A DNA stretch of 14,422 nt from an uncultured Lentisphaeria bacterium (GTDB lineage: Bacteria > Verrucomicrobiota > Lentisphaeria > Oligosphaerales > Oligosphaeraceae): assembly GCA_934661755.1 (NCBI GenBank), contig CAKUJM010000058.1, positions 1 to 14,422 on the forward strand, read 5' to 3'. Under the pieces are notes generated by a model. That model saw only the letters and a list, made by a program, of their open reading frames with translations, did no database searches and was not told where the DNA came from. Below, piece by piece: positions 7,111 through 14,241 of this stretch (position 1 is the first letter of the stretch; every line of letters starts with the position of its first letter). The position numbers and the translations under genes were made by a program.

Positions 7111-7139
7111 TTGATATTCATATTCTTTCCGGATATTAG
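7111..7139 (+). promoter_or_regulatory. Candidate sigma70-type promoter for the symporter operon
   Basis: TTGATA (7111-7116) and TATTAG (7134-7139) are separated by exactly 17 bases, giving 5 of 6 and 4 of 6 matches to the bacterial consensus. Transcription would begin near 7146 and leave a leader of about 160 nt before the ATG at 7307. The CCGGAT direct repeats at 7129-7134 and 7156-7161 straddle the -10 box, as an AraC-type operator might. This is a match by eye in an AT-rich stretch, so false positives are possible. Confidence 0.35.
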
Positions 7140-7181
7140 AAGTTTTTGTCAATTGCCGGATCAAGGCGGCCGATAACATTA

Positions 7182-7219
7182 TCCTGAATCCGTGAAGCTG
7201 GCTCTTTTGCGCCACGAAT
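7182..7219 (+). repeat. Third copy of the dispersed CCTGRAT...TTTTGCG element
   Basis: TCCTGAATCCGTGAAGCTGG followed by CTC and TTTTGCGCCACGAAT matches arm A (3821-3857) and the reverse complement of arm B (3946-3908). The three bases between GCTGG and TTTTGCG differ in every copy (TGG, GCC, CTC) while both flanks are kept. This copy lies in the predicted leader of the symporter transcript and has no full inverted partner nearby; only GCGCCAC finds a short complement at 7255-7261. Confidence 0.65.
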
Positions 7220-7289
7220 TTGTCATCCGGCGGGTCTGCGTTTTTCTGCGCATGGTGGCGTCGGCTTTTTTAGTGTGCAACCCCTGTCG

Positions 7290-7298
7290 GGAGGAAGG
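7290..7298 (+). promoter_or_regulatory. Strong Shine-Dalgarno of the symporter gene
   Basis: GGAGGAAGG ends 8 bases before ATG 7307 and fixes that start. It contrasts with the leftward genes at 1740 and 6040, which have no recognisable ribosome binding site. Confidence 0.75.
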
Positions 7299-7306
7299 AA
7301 AACACG

Positions 7307-9643
7307 ATGATCTGGATTGACTGGCTGATAGTCATTTTGCCGATGGCCGCGCTTGTCGCGATTGCGCTTTATGCCAAGCGCTTTGCGCGTGACGCGGCGT
7401 CATTTCTGGCGGCGGGGCGGGTTGCCGGCCGTTATGTCATTTCGGTCGGCGACATGATGTCCTGGCTTTCGGTGATCATCCTGGTTGCCGGTTGCGAGCA
7501 GACCTACCAGACCGGCTTCGGGCTGAGCTTCTGGAACAACATCCTGACTCCGATCAGCCTGGTGCTGGCATTGACCGGTTTTTGCTCCTACCGGTGGCGG
7601 CAGACGCGCTGTCTTTCCAAGGGCCAGTTCATCGAGCTGCGCTACGGAAGCAAGTTCTTCCGGATGCTCACCGCCGCGATCAGCACCTTTTCCGAGATGA
7701 TCACCAACGCGCTGGGGCCGGCGATTGCGGCGAATTTCTTCATATACTACCTTGGGTTGCCGCACAAGGTCATGATTGGCGGGATCAACCTGCCATGCTA
7801 TGCAATCATCGTGGCGGTATGCCTGACGCTGGCGATGCTGATCATCTGGCCGGCGGGCCGCATTTCGCTGCTGGTGACAGACAGCATCCAGGCCGTGCTT
7901 TCCTATCCGATTTTCGTGATGATCGCCGGTTTTGTGATTCTGAAGCTGTCGTGGAATGCCGACATCACCCCGTTGCTATGGTCGCGGGTGCCTGGCGAGA
8001 GCTTCATTAACCCGTATGACGTCAGCCAGTTCCGCGACTTCAACATTTTTGCGCTGGTCGTGCAGGTAGTCAGCTCGATCATGAACCGCGCCAGCTGGAT
8101 TGGCAACGACTCGACCAACTCGGGGCGTTCCCCGCATGAGCAGAAGATGGCGGGGATCCTCGGCTCCTGGCGGGGCGGATTTGCGATCATGATGATCGGC
8201 CTTCTGGCGATGCTCACCTATGTGTTCATGAACAGCGGCAATTTTGCGGCGCATGACGCCGGCAACCACTTCAAGGTGACCAGCAATGAGGTGCGCCAGG
8301 AGCTGTCCATCCGGGTATTGGAGGACGTGATTGAGGAGCCATCGCGGCTGGCGGCGGCCAAAAGCGCGGTGGAGGCCCTCCCTGACGAACGCCATGAGAT
8401 CGGTGTGGACAAGCCGCTTTCGCAGGGGGACAACCTGGACACCAGGTACTTTGACGCCGTCAGGTCGGCGGTCGGCGAGTCGCCGGAGGCGCTGGAGGAG
8501 TTCCAGCGGTTCCGTTCGCTTTACAACCAGATGATGATGCCGATGGTGACTAGCAGGCTCTTTCCCGTCGGGATGCTGGGGCTGTTCTGCCTGCTGATGG
8601 TGATGCTGCTGATTTCCACCGACGACTCGCGGCTGTTCAACGCATCATGCTGCATCACCCAGGATATGATCCTGCCGTTGTTCAAGCGGCGCATTTCGCC
8701 GAAGGCGCACATCCGGATCATCCGCCTCACCACCCTCGGGGTGGCGGTCTTCTTCATGGTGATGGCGATGTTCTTCACCCAGATGGACTACATCAACATG
8801 TTCGTGACCATCCTCACCGCGATATGGGTGGGCGGATCCGGTCCGATCATGGTCTTCGGGCTTTACACGCGCTTCGGGAATCTGTATGGCGCCTGGGCGT
8901 CGCTGATCCTGGGGTCCGGCACTTCGGTCTTCGGGCTGCTATGCCAGCGCAACTGGGCGAAGACCATCTATCCATGGCTTGAGGGCCATGGATGGGTGGA
9001 GTCGCTTGACAGATTCCTGACGGCGGTCAGCCGGCCCCTCAACCCCTGGGTCGTCTGGAAGATGGATCCGGTGAAATTTCCGATCAATTCCTATGAGATC
9101 CTCTTCATCTCGATGATGCTGGCCATCAACGGCTACATTGTGCTGTCGCTTTTGACCTACAGGCCATACGACCTGGACAGGCTGCTCCACCGCGGCGAGG
9201 GAACTGCCGGCGAGGGAACTGCCGGCGCGGCCGCGCCCCGCCGCAGGAACTGGCTGAAGACCTTCATCCTCGACAAGATGGTGTGCATCACCCCGGAGTA
9301 TACACGCGGCGACCGCATCATCGCCTGGTCGGTCTTCGGGCTGTTCGTCTACAATTTCTTCGGCACATTCCTGATTCCGTTGATCTGGAACATGATCTGG
9401 AGGTGGCCACGCTCCTGGTGGAATGTCTATTTCTTCGTGACCTTCCTGGCGGTGCCGGCGGCCATCGGGGTGATTTCCACGGTATGGTTCATGATTGGCG
9501 GCAGCCATGACATCATGCGGCTGTTCCGGGATCTGGCCCGGCAGTCGGTGGATGCCGCGGACAACGGCCAGGTGCTGTCTTCAGGGCAGTCCGAGCCGCC
9601 AGCCGCCGAGCCGCCAGCCGCCGAGCCGCCAGCTAAGGAGTAG
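7307..9643 (+). CDS. Sodium:solute symporter (SSS family)
   Basis: Integral membrane protein of 778 residues, expected to couple Na+ entry to uptake of a sugar or related small molecule. About 14 hydrophobic segments are visible, beginning at WLIVILPMAALVAIALYA (6-23). The helix pattern DMMSWLSVIILVAG (49-62) and LTAAISTFSEMITNALGPAI (121-140) fits SSS carriers. A charged insertion of about 95 residues (311-405) interrupts the membrane region after MLTYVFMNS and looks soluble, making the protein longer than typical 500-600-residue members. Two low-complexity segments are encoded by 15-bp direct repeats: GEGTA twice (630-639) and EPPAA repeated at the C-terminus (763-777). The start is supported by GGAGGAAGG. 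First gene of the operon; its stop lies 5 bases before the GH2 start. The transported substrate cannot be read from sequence. Confidence 0.92.
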   Translation: MIWIDWLIVILPMAALVAIALYAKRFARDAASFLAAGRVAGRYVISVGDMMSWLSVIILVAGCEQTYQTGFGLSFWNNILTPISLVLALTGFCSYRWRQTRCLSKGQFIELRYGSKFFRMLTAAISTFSEMITNALGPAIAANFFIYYLGLPHKVMIGGINLPCYAIIVAVCLTLAMLIIWPAGRISLLVTDSIQAVLSYPIFVMIAGFVILKLSWNADITPLLWSRVPGESFINPYDVSQFRDFNIFALVVQVVSSIMNRASWIGNDSTNSGRSPHEQKMAGILGSWRGGFAIMMIGLLAMLTYVFMNSGNFAAHDAGNHFKVTSNEVRQELSIRVLEDVIEEPSRLAAAKSAVEALPDERHEIGVDKPLSQGDNLDTRYFDAVRSAVGESPEALEEFQRFRSLYNQMMMPMVTSRLFPVGMLGLFCLLMVMLLISTDDSRLFNASCCITQDMILPLFKRRISPKAHIRIIRLTTLGVAVFFMVMAMFFTQMDYINMFVTILTAIWVGGSGPIMVFGLYTRFGNLYGAWASLILGSGTSVFGLLCQRNWAKTIYPWLEGHGWVESLDRFLTAVSRPLNPWVVWKMDPVKFPINSYEILFISMMLAINGYIVLSLLTYRPYDLDRLLHRGEGTAGEGTAGAAAPRRRNWLKTFILDKMVCITPEYTRGDRIIAWSVFGLFVYNFFGTFLIPLIWNMIWRWPRSWWNVYFFVTFLAVPAAIGVISTVWFMIGGSHDIMRLFRDLARQSVDAADNGQVLSSGQSEPPAAEPPAAEPPAKE
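9194..9223 (+). repeat. 15-bp tandem duplication inside the symporter gene
   Basis: GGCGAGGGAACTGCC occurs twice in tandem (9194-9208, 9209-9223), encoding a repeated GEGTA segment in a loop between membrane segments. The repeat length keeps frame, so copy-number changes would be tolerated. Confidence 0.85.
9593..9637 (+). repeat. 15-bp tandem repeat at the symporter C-terminus
   Basis: GAGCCGCCAGCCGCC occurs at 9593 and 9608, with a third diverged copy at 9623 (GAGCCGCCAGCTAAG). It encodes a Pro/Ala/Glu tail (EPPAA, EPPAA, EPPAK). The final diverged copy also contains the start of the AAGGAG ribosome binding site of the next gene (9635-9640). Confidence 0.85.
9635..9640 (+). promoter_or_regulatory. 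Shine-Dalgarno supporting a TTG start of the GH2 gene
   Basis: AAGGAG lies 8 bases before TTG 9649 and overlaps the last codons of the symporter gene. The first in-frame ATG (9691) has no such motif upstream. The spacing therefore favours TTG, although homologues would more naturally begin near MTMNNANRFLSLSGEW. Confidence 0.5.
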
Positions 9644-9648
9644 CGGGA

Positions 9649-12600
9649 TTGTGCCATCTGCCCATTGCCGGCGATCGTCTCCATCAAGCAATGACCATGA
9701 ACAACGCAAACCGATTTCTTTCGCTTTCCGGTGAGTGGGTCCTTGGCGCCGACGGCGTGGACTGCATTCCCGCGCATGTCCCCAGCGATGTGCTTGATGA
9801 CCTGCGTGCCGCCGGGCTCATCAAGGATCCCTGCCACCGCATGGACTATCTGGATTGTGTATGGTGCGGGAAGAAGGAGTGGGTCTACCGGAAGGTCTTC
9901 ACCGGCAACTTCCCCGAGGGCGAAATCCACGAGCTGGTCTTTGACGCCCTGTCGTACATTGCGGAGGTGTCGCTCAACGGCCGTCATTTGGCGACCCACC
10001 GGACCATGATGCGCGAATTGCGCATCCCGGTGGCCGGGATTTTGCGCGACGGCGCGGAAAATGAGCTGGTGGTCAAGGTGAGGGCCTTCAATGAAGCCGA
10101 GCTTGACACTCCGGTCATCTCCTTCTGGAGCAACTGGAGCGAGGGGATATTCGATCCCCGCCTTGCCGCCAAGCGCGGCGCCGGCCGCAAGGCCAACTAC
10201 AGCTACGGCTGGGACTGGACTCACGGGCTGCCGACCTGCGGCATCTGGCGTGATGTGCGGGTCGAGTCGTATCCGGTCGCGCGTCCGGCGAGGGTCTTCG
10301 CCGATGCGCGGCCAGACGGGGGCATCGACCTGTCCTTTGAGCTGCATACCCGGCTTCGGGAGGTCATCGACGGCACCGCCTTGCTGTCAATCCGTCGCAA
10401 GGGCGGCACTGGCGGCGTCGTGTTTTCGGCGGAATATCCGCTCACGCTGGGGCCGGGCGTGACGGAATATCATCTGGCGGCGCGTCTGGAGTCGCCGCAG
10501 CTGTGGCATCCGGCCGGACATGGCGGGCAGCCGCTTTACGAGCTGGCCCTGGAGATAGCCGATGGCGGGCGTCGGCTGACGGAATTTGAGACGTCGTTCG
10601 GCTTCCGCAGCTTTGAGATCGAGGAGCGGCGCTATAACGACAGCCAGGGACTTTTCCAGTTCCGCGTCAATGGGCAGCCGGTCTTTGCCAATGGCGGCAA
10701 CTGGGTGCCGCCGGACATGCTGCCGGGGACGGTCACTGCTGAGCGTCTGCGTCATCTGCTCAAGCTGGCCACCGAGGCGGGATACAACTATTTGCGCGTG
10801 TGGGGCGGCGGGTATTATGAGTCGGACTGCTTCTATGACCTGTGCGACGAAGCCGGGATCATGGTCTGGCAGGACTTCATGTTCGGGGGGCCGGAGGTGC
10901 CGGATTTCGATCCGGCGTTCCGTGCGGAGGTGCGTCGTGAAGCGGAGGAGGTCGTCGCGCGGCTGAGGCGGCATCCATGCCTGTGCGTGTGGTGTGGATC
11001 CAATGAAACCGACGAGTTCTACCTTGAGGCGAAGAATTGCAAAATGCGGCGTCCGAACGGCGGCTACTACGGGTGGACGCTGCTGCATGAGGACATCCCG
11101 CAGATTGTCAGCCGCATGGTGCCGAGCGCGGTGTATATTCCGTCATGTCCGTACCGGGGCAAGGCCGCGCCGGAGGGAACCGCCAACAACGCCGTCGGCT
11201 TCGGCACCTGTCATGCCGAGTGGCTGCCGCAGTTCGAGTCGGACGAGGCCTTCGACCGCACGGTCGTGCCCACCTTCATGAACGAATTCTATGGGATGTG
11301 CCCGCTTCCGGAATCTTCGGCGAGGCGTTTTCTCTCGCCTGAGGACCAGGGTGACTACAACAATCCGGTCTTTGCCGCGCACAACATGCTTGAGGTCCAG
11401 CGCAATGACGAATGGGGGCAGATATTCCGCCATCTGTGCTTCCATGACCGCCGCCGCCGCTTCGAGCTCCCGTTGCCGGAGCTGCTCAATGGCTTCGGAA
11501 TCTGCGCGGAGGAGCTCATGACGCGCTATCTGGCGCTTTTCCGGCGCAACCGCAAATATTGCGGCGGAACCGCCTATTGGCAATTCAACAGCGCCTATCC
11601 GATGATCAACTGCGATATCGTCGATTACTACGGGGTCCCCAAGGCATCCTGGTATGCGACTCGCCGTGCATCCGTGCGCGTGGCGCCGATCCTGGCGGTA
11701 TATGACGACCGCATTGACGTCTACATGTCGAACATCAGCGGCAAGGCCGAATCCGGCGAGCTTTCCGCCGCGCTGAAGAGCTTCCGCGGCGAGGTGATTT
11801 CCGGGCAGAGGCGGCGCGTCGTGGCCGCGCCGGAGAGTTCGGAGCTGGTTCTCTCCATCCCCCGCGGGGGCGGATGCGACGCGACGCGGGCTTTTGCCTG
11901 GGCGCAATGGCGTGGCGATGACGGCCAGGAGGCGCAGACCCACCGCTATTTGTGTGTGCCGCGCGAACTGAAGCTGCCGGAGGCCGAGGTGGAGATTGTC
12001 CGCAGGGACCGCCGCAGCGTCACGCTGCGTTCATCGGCATTTGCCCGCCGTGTCATCATTTCGCCATATGACCGCGGCTGTTATCCATCCGACAATTTCT
12101 TCGACCTGTATCCCGGCTGCGAGAAGACGGTGCTCTTCAGCGCGCCGGCCGATGGCCAGATCCCCGTGGAGCATGAGAACCGCCCTGGCCGCGGGCCATA
12201 CGTCTGCGCTCTGGAGAAGATCCGGAATCCCGGCGACGACATCTGGGAGCTGGAGTTGTACAATCCCGGTATGGAGGCGTCGGTGGTGCCGATTCGGGTA
12301 CAGGGGGACGACTGCGAGCATGAATGTCCGCCGTCGGTGGAAATCCCCGCCGACGGCACCGCCAGGGTCACGATCAGGCTGCGTGCCAATTTGTTCCGGC
12401 GGCATCCCATTGCAATCCCCGTCGATATCCATGTGGGCGGCGCGGTATTGCTGGAGACCTTTTTCCGCATGGACTTCGGGAACGTGTTGAGCCACGGCGT
12501 GCTGCGTCTGCAGAACTGCTGGGAGAAGCCGCTGGCAATTCCCGGGGTTGAATACCGCGCCCGGCTTGCCGACGGCACCGAATTGCGCTCGGCAATGCCG

Positions 12601-13389
12601 CCGGTAGTCTTGCAGAAGGGCCAGTCCGCCGCCTTTGACTTCCGTGTCCCGCGTGACATTCTGCCGGACACCGCCGTCATCAGCTGCGGGGATTCCCAGA
12701 ACCGCATCTTCGAGTCGAAGTGCGATTTTGCGTCCTGGTGGCGGAAGATGGATGTGCGGCCGTTTGACGGCGGCGATTTTCCGGTTGTCCCGCTGGGCAG
12801 TCCGTTGCGGGGGTGCAGCATCCGCGCGGATGACCACGTCCATTTTCTGCGGCCGTGTCCGGATAGCCGGGCGCAGCTGAATTTGTTCTGGGAGCTGGGC
12901 ACGGATGTCATCCGCATGACATTGTATGTGCGCGGCATCCCTTTCTGGCAGCCATATGAGGGGACCCGGGTCTGGAGGGCGACCTGCGTCGAATTGATTG
13001 TCGGCACTGCGGATCGCCGTGAATGGCGCGATTTGTCGCTGGCCTTGACGGAACGGGGGCCGCAGATCTGTCTGCGTAGGACTTCAGGCACGGAACCGGG
13101 CGGGTTGCTGGACAGCCGTTGCGGCCGACTGGAGGTCCTCCGCAGTGTCGAGGATGACCTCACGATATACCGTCTGGAGCTTTTCCCGTCGGGGCTCGGC
13201 ATGCCGGCGCTTTCCGGCGCCCGGGCATTCCGGTTCGGGATTGCCATGCGGTATCCAGACGCCAATGCGATGCAGATATACAATGGCATCAACTACGGGA
13301 ATGGCCTGAGCCGGGCGGGGCTGGCGGCGCTTCCGGAAGGCTGCGGCACCACCCCGGATGCCGCCGGCGGGCAGGGAATCCCCCGATGA
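9649..13389 (+). CDS. GH2 beta-mannosidase-like enzyme with long C-terminal extension
   Basis: Predicted retaining glycosidase of 1246 residues from TTG 9649 (1232 from ATG 9691). Residues ~25-210 are the jelly-roll sugar-binding domain, including SYGWDWTHGLPTCGIW (185-200). The TIM barrel contains LRVWGGGYYESDCFYDLCDE (382-401). VWCGSNETDEF (447-457) gives general acid/base Glu453, and PTFMNEFYGM (541-550) gives nucleophile Glu546. CYPSDNFFDLYPG (811-823) is the C-terminal motif normally found near the end of beta-mannosidases. About 410 residues continue past it: one or two beta-sandwich-like parts (~836-1010), then a segment (~1035-1215) with RVWRATCVELIVG and a late FRFGIAMRYPDANAMQ resembling CBM9/DOMON-type domains. 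No signal peptide, so probably cytoplasmic. It likely cleaves beta-mannosides; beta-glucosaminidase or beta-galactosidase specificity remains possible. Confidence 0.88.
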   Translation: MCHLPIAGDRLHQAMTMNNANRFLSLSGEWVLGADGVDCIPAHVPSDVLDDLRAAGLIKDPCHRMDYLDCVWCGKKEWVYRKVFTGNFPEGEIHELVFDALSYIAEVSLNGRHLATHRTMMRELRIPVAGILRDGAENELVVKVRAFNEAELDTPVISFWSNWSEGIFDPRLAAKRGAGRKANYSYGWDWTHGLPTCGIWRDVRVESYPVARPARVFADARPDGGIDLSFELHTRLREVIDGTALLSIRRKGGTGGVVFSAEYPLTLGPGVTEYHLAARLESPQLWHPAGHGGQPLYELALEIADGGRRLTEFETSFGFRSFEIEERRYNDSQGLFQFRVNGQPVFANGGNWVPPDMLPGTVTAERLRHLLKLATEAGYNYLRVWGGGYYESDCFYDLCDEAGIMVWQDFMFGGPEVPDFDPAFRAEVRREAEEVVARLRRHPCLCVWCGSNETDEFYLEAKNCKMRRPNGGYYGWTLLHEDIPQIVSRMVPSAVYIPSCPYRGKAAPEGTANNAVGFGTCHAEWLPQFESDEAFDRTVVPTFMNEFYGMCPLPESSARRFLSPEDQGDYNNPVFAAHNMLEVQRNDEWGQIFRHLCFHDRRRRFELPLPELLNGFGICAEELMTRYLALFRRNRKYCGGTAYWQFNSAYPMINCDIVDYYGVPKASWYATRRASVRVAPILAVYDDRIDVYMSNISGKAESGELSAALKSFRGEVISGQRRRVVAAPESSELVLSIPRGGGCDATRAFAWAQWRGDDGQEAQTHRYLCVPRELKLPEAEVEIVRRDRRSVTLRSSAFARRVIISPYDRGCYPSDNFFDLYPGCEKTVLFSAPADGQIPVEHENRPGRGPYVCALEKIRNPGDDIWELELYNPGMEASVVPIRVQGDDCEHECPPSVEIPADGTARVTIRLRANLFRRHPIAIPVDIHVGGAVLLETFFRMDFGNVLSHGVLRLQNCWEKPLAIPGVEYRARLADGTELRSAMPPVVLQKGQSAAFDFRVPRDILPDTAVISCGDSQNRIFESKCDFASWWRKMDVRPFDGGDFPVVPLGSPLRGCSIRADDHVHFLRPCPDSRAQLNLFWELGTDVIRMTLYVRGIPFWQPYEGTRVWRATCVELIVGTADRREWRDLSLALTERGPQICLRRTSGTEPGGLLDSRCGRLEVLRSVEDDLTIYRLELFPSGLGMPALSGARAFRFGIAMRYPDANAMQIYNGINYGNGLSRAGLAALPEGCGTTPDAAGGQGIPR

Positions 13390-13404
13390 GTCACCAGACA
13401 TGGC

Positions 13405-13410
13405 AGGAGG
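13405..13410 (+). promoter_or_regulatory. Shine-Dalgarno fixing the AraC gene start
   Basis: AGGAGG lies 7 bases before ATG 13418. The upstream in-frame ATG at 13400 and the longer open frame from 13358 would precede or overlap this site, so 13418 is the best start. Confidence 0.75.
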
Positions 13411-13417
13411 CAGGAAA

Positions 13418-14167
13418 ATGGGACAGCTGAAATTGAAGGAGATATACTATTTCCGGGCGCCGCGGGATCGGAATTACAACTCGACCATAATTCCGAAGGG
13501 CTGTCTGTATGTCGAGATCCTGCTTGGCGGCATTGTGGTCTACGAAGGCAGGATCTACAAGCGCGGCGCGCTTTTTGCGCAGTCCGAGGGCATGGAGACG
13601 ATCCACGACTTCCAGGACCGCCATCCATACCGTGCGCTGCTGGTGGTATTCAGCGGATATGACCCGTCGGAGCATCCATTGCCACATATCGGCGCTTGGA
13701 TGAACAAGGCCAGCCTCGAGCCGTTTGTGGACGAGATCCAGGACGCGTTCTTCGAGGGCGGCAATCGTGAAGAGCTGCGCAATTACATCTTTGCCGCAGT
13801 GGAATGGCATTTGATGCGCAGCCAGGAGCAAAAGTCAAGGGACAAGGTGTCATATCATAATATCCTGGAGACCAGGGAGCTGCTTGCGCGGCCAGATTTT
13901 CTGTACGATGACTGGCCCGGGCTGAGCCGCCGGGCCGGATACAGCCCGGCATATCTGACCACCCTCTTCAAGAACGAGTTCGGGATCACCCCGTATCAGT
14001 TCTACCTGAAGACGCGTCTTGACCGGGCGGCGGCGGCGCTGGCTGAATCGGATGCCAGCATCCGCCAGATCAGCATCGAGTGCGGCTTCCAGAATATCGA
14101 GAGCTTCTACCGGGCCTTCAAGCGGCGCTTCGGCAAAACCCCCAATCAATACCGCGCACATCATTAG
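13418..14167 (+). CDS. AraC-family transcriptional regulator
   Basis: DNA-binding regulator of 249 residues. Residues ~10-80 form a beta-rich, probably cupin-like ligand-sensing domain (IPKGCLYVEILLGGIVVYEG, 25-44). The C-terminal third carries the paired helix-turn-helix of AraC/XylS proteins: LSRRAGYSPAYLTTLFKNEF (169-188), then IRQISIECGFQNIESFYRAF (215-234) and the signature end RRFGKTPNQYR (236-246). Length is normal for the family. The gene follows the GH2 gene after 28 bases and closes the rightward operon, so it is probably co-transcribed and may autoregulate. By position and family it is the likely activator of both divergent promoters in 6869-7306, responding to a sugar. The ligand is unknown. 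Confidence 0.92.
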   Translation: MGQLKLKEIYYFRAPRDRNYNSTIIPKGCLYVEILLGGIVVYEGRIYKRGALFAQSEGMETIHDFQDRHPYRALLVVFSGYDPSEHPLPHIGAWMNKASLEPFVDEIQDAFFEGGNREELRNYIFAAVEWHLMRSQEQKSRDKVSYHNILETRELLARPDFLYDDWPGLSRRAGYSPAYLTTLFKNEFGITPYQFYLKTRLDRAAAALAESDASIRQISIECGFQNIESFYRAFKRRFGKTPNQYRAHH

Positions 14168-14206
14168 CAGACGTGGATGGCCAGCCAGGGGCCGCCCCGG
14201 GGGTAG

Positions 14207-14225
14207 CAAGGGCGTCTCGCCCTTG
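14207..14225 (+). terminator. Perfect 8-bp hairpin after the AraC gene
   Basis: CAAGGGCG (14207-14214), loop TCT, CGCCCTTG (14218-14225) form a perfect stem-loop 40 bases after the AraC stop codon. No clean T run follows, only GACAATTGTGTTGTT, so intrinsic termination is uncertain. A second short hairpin, TGTTG-TTA-CAACA, follows at 14234-14246. The element may belong to the repeat family that starts here. Confidence 0.45.
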
Positions 14226-14241
14226 GACAATTGTGTTGTTA

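Larger units (their letters stand above)
6869..7306. promoter_or_regulatory. Divergent intergenic control region
   Basis: This 438-base gap separates the leftward pseudopilin operon from the rightward symporter operon and holds no credible gene. It contains an AT-rich stretch (about 7027-7064) that stands out in a GC-rich window, the promoter candidate at 7111-7139, the hexamer CCGGAT repeated at 7129 and 7156 (27 bases apart), one copy of the dispersed element (7182-7219), and a GCGCCAC/GTGGCGT pairing (7209-7215 with 7255-7261) followed by six T (7266-7271). The AraC protein encoded at the end of the rightward operon is the likely regulator acting here. Confidence 0.6.

Noticed and set aside
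9427..10347. 306-residue minus-strand open frame spanning the symporter/GH2 junction
   Set aside because: It overlaps two well-supported genes on the opposite strand, and its sequence is low-complexity where it crosses the 15-bp repeats.
12081..13292. 403-residue open frame on the minus strand
   Set aside because: It lies entirely opposite the GH2 gene, is rich in Ser, Arg and Pro, and shows no domain. It is a shadow of high-GC codon use.
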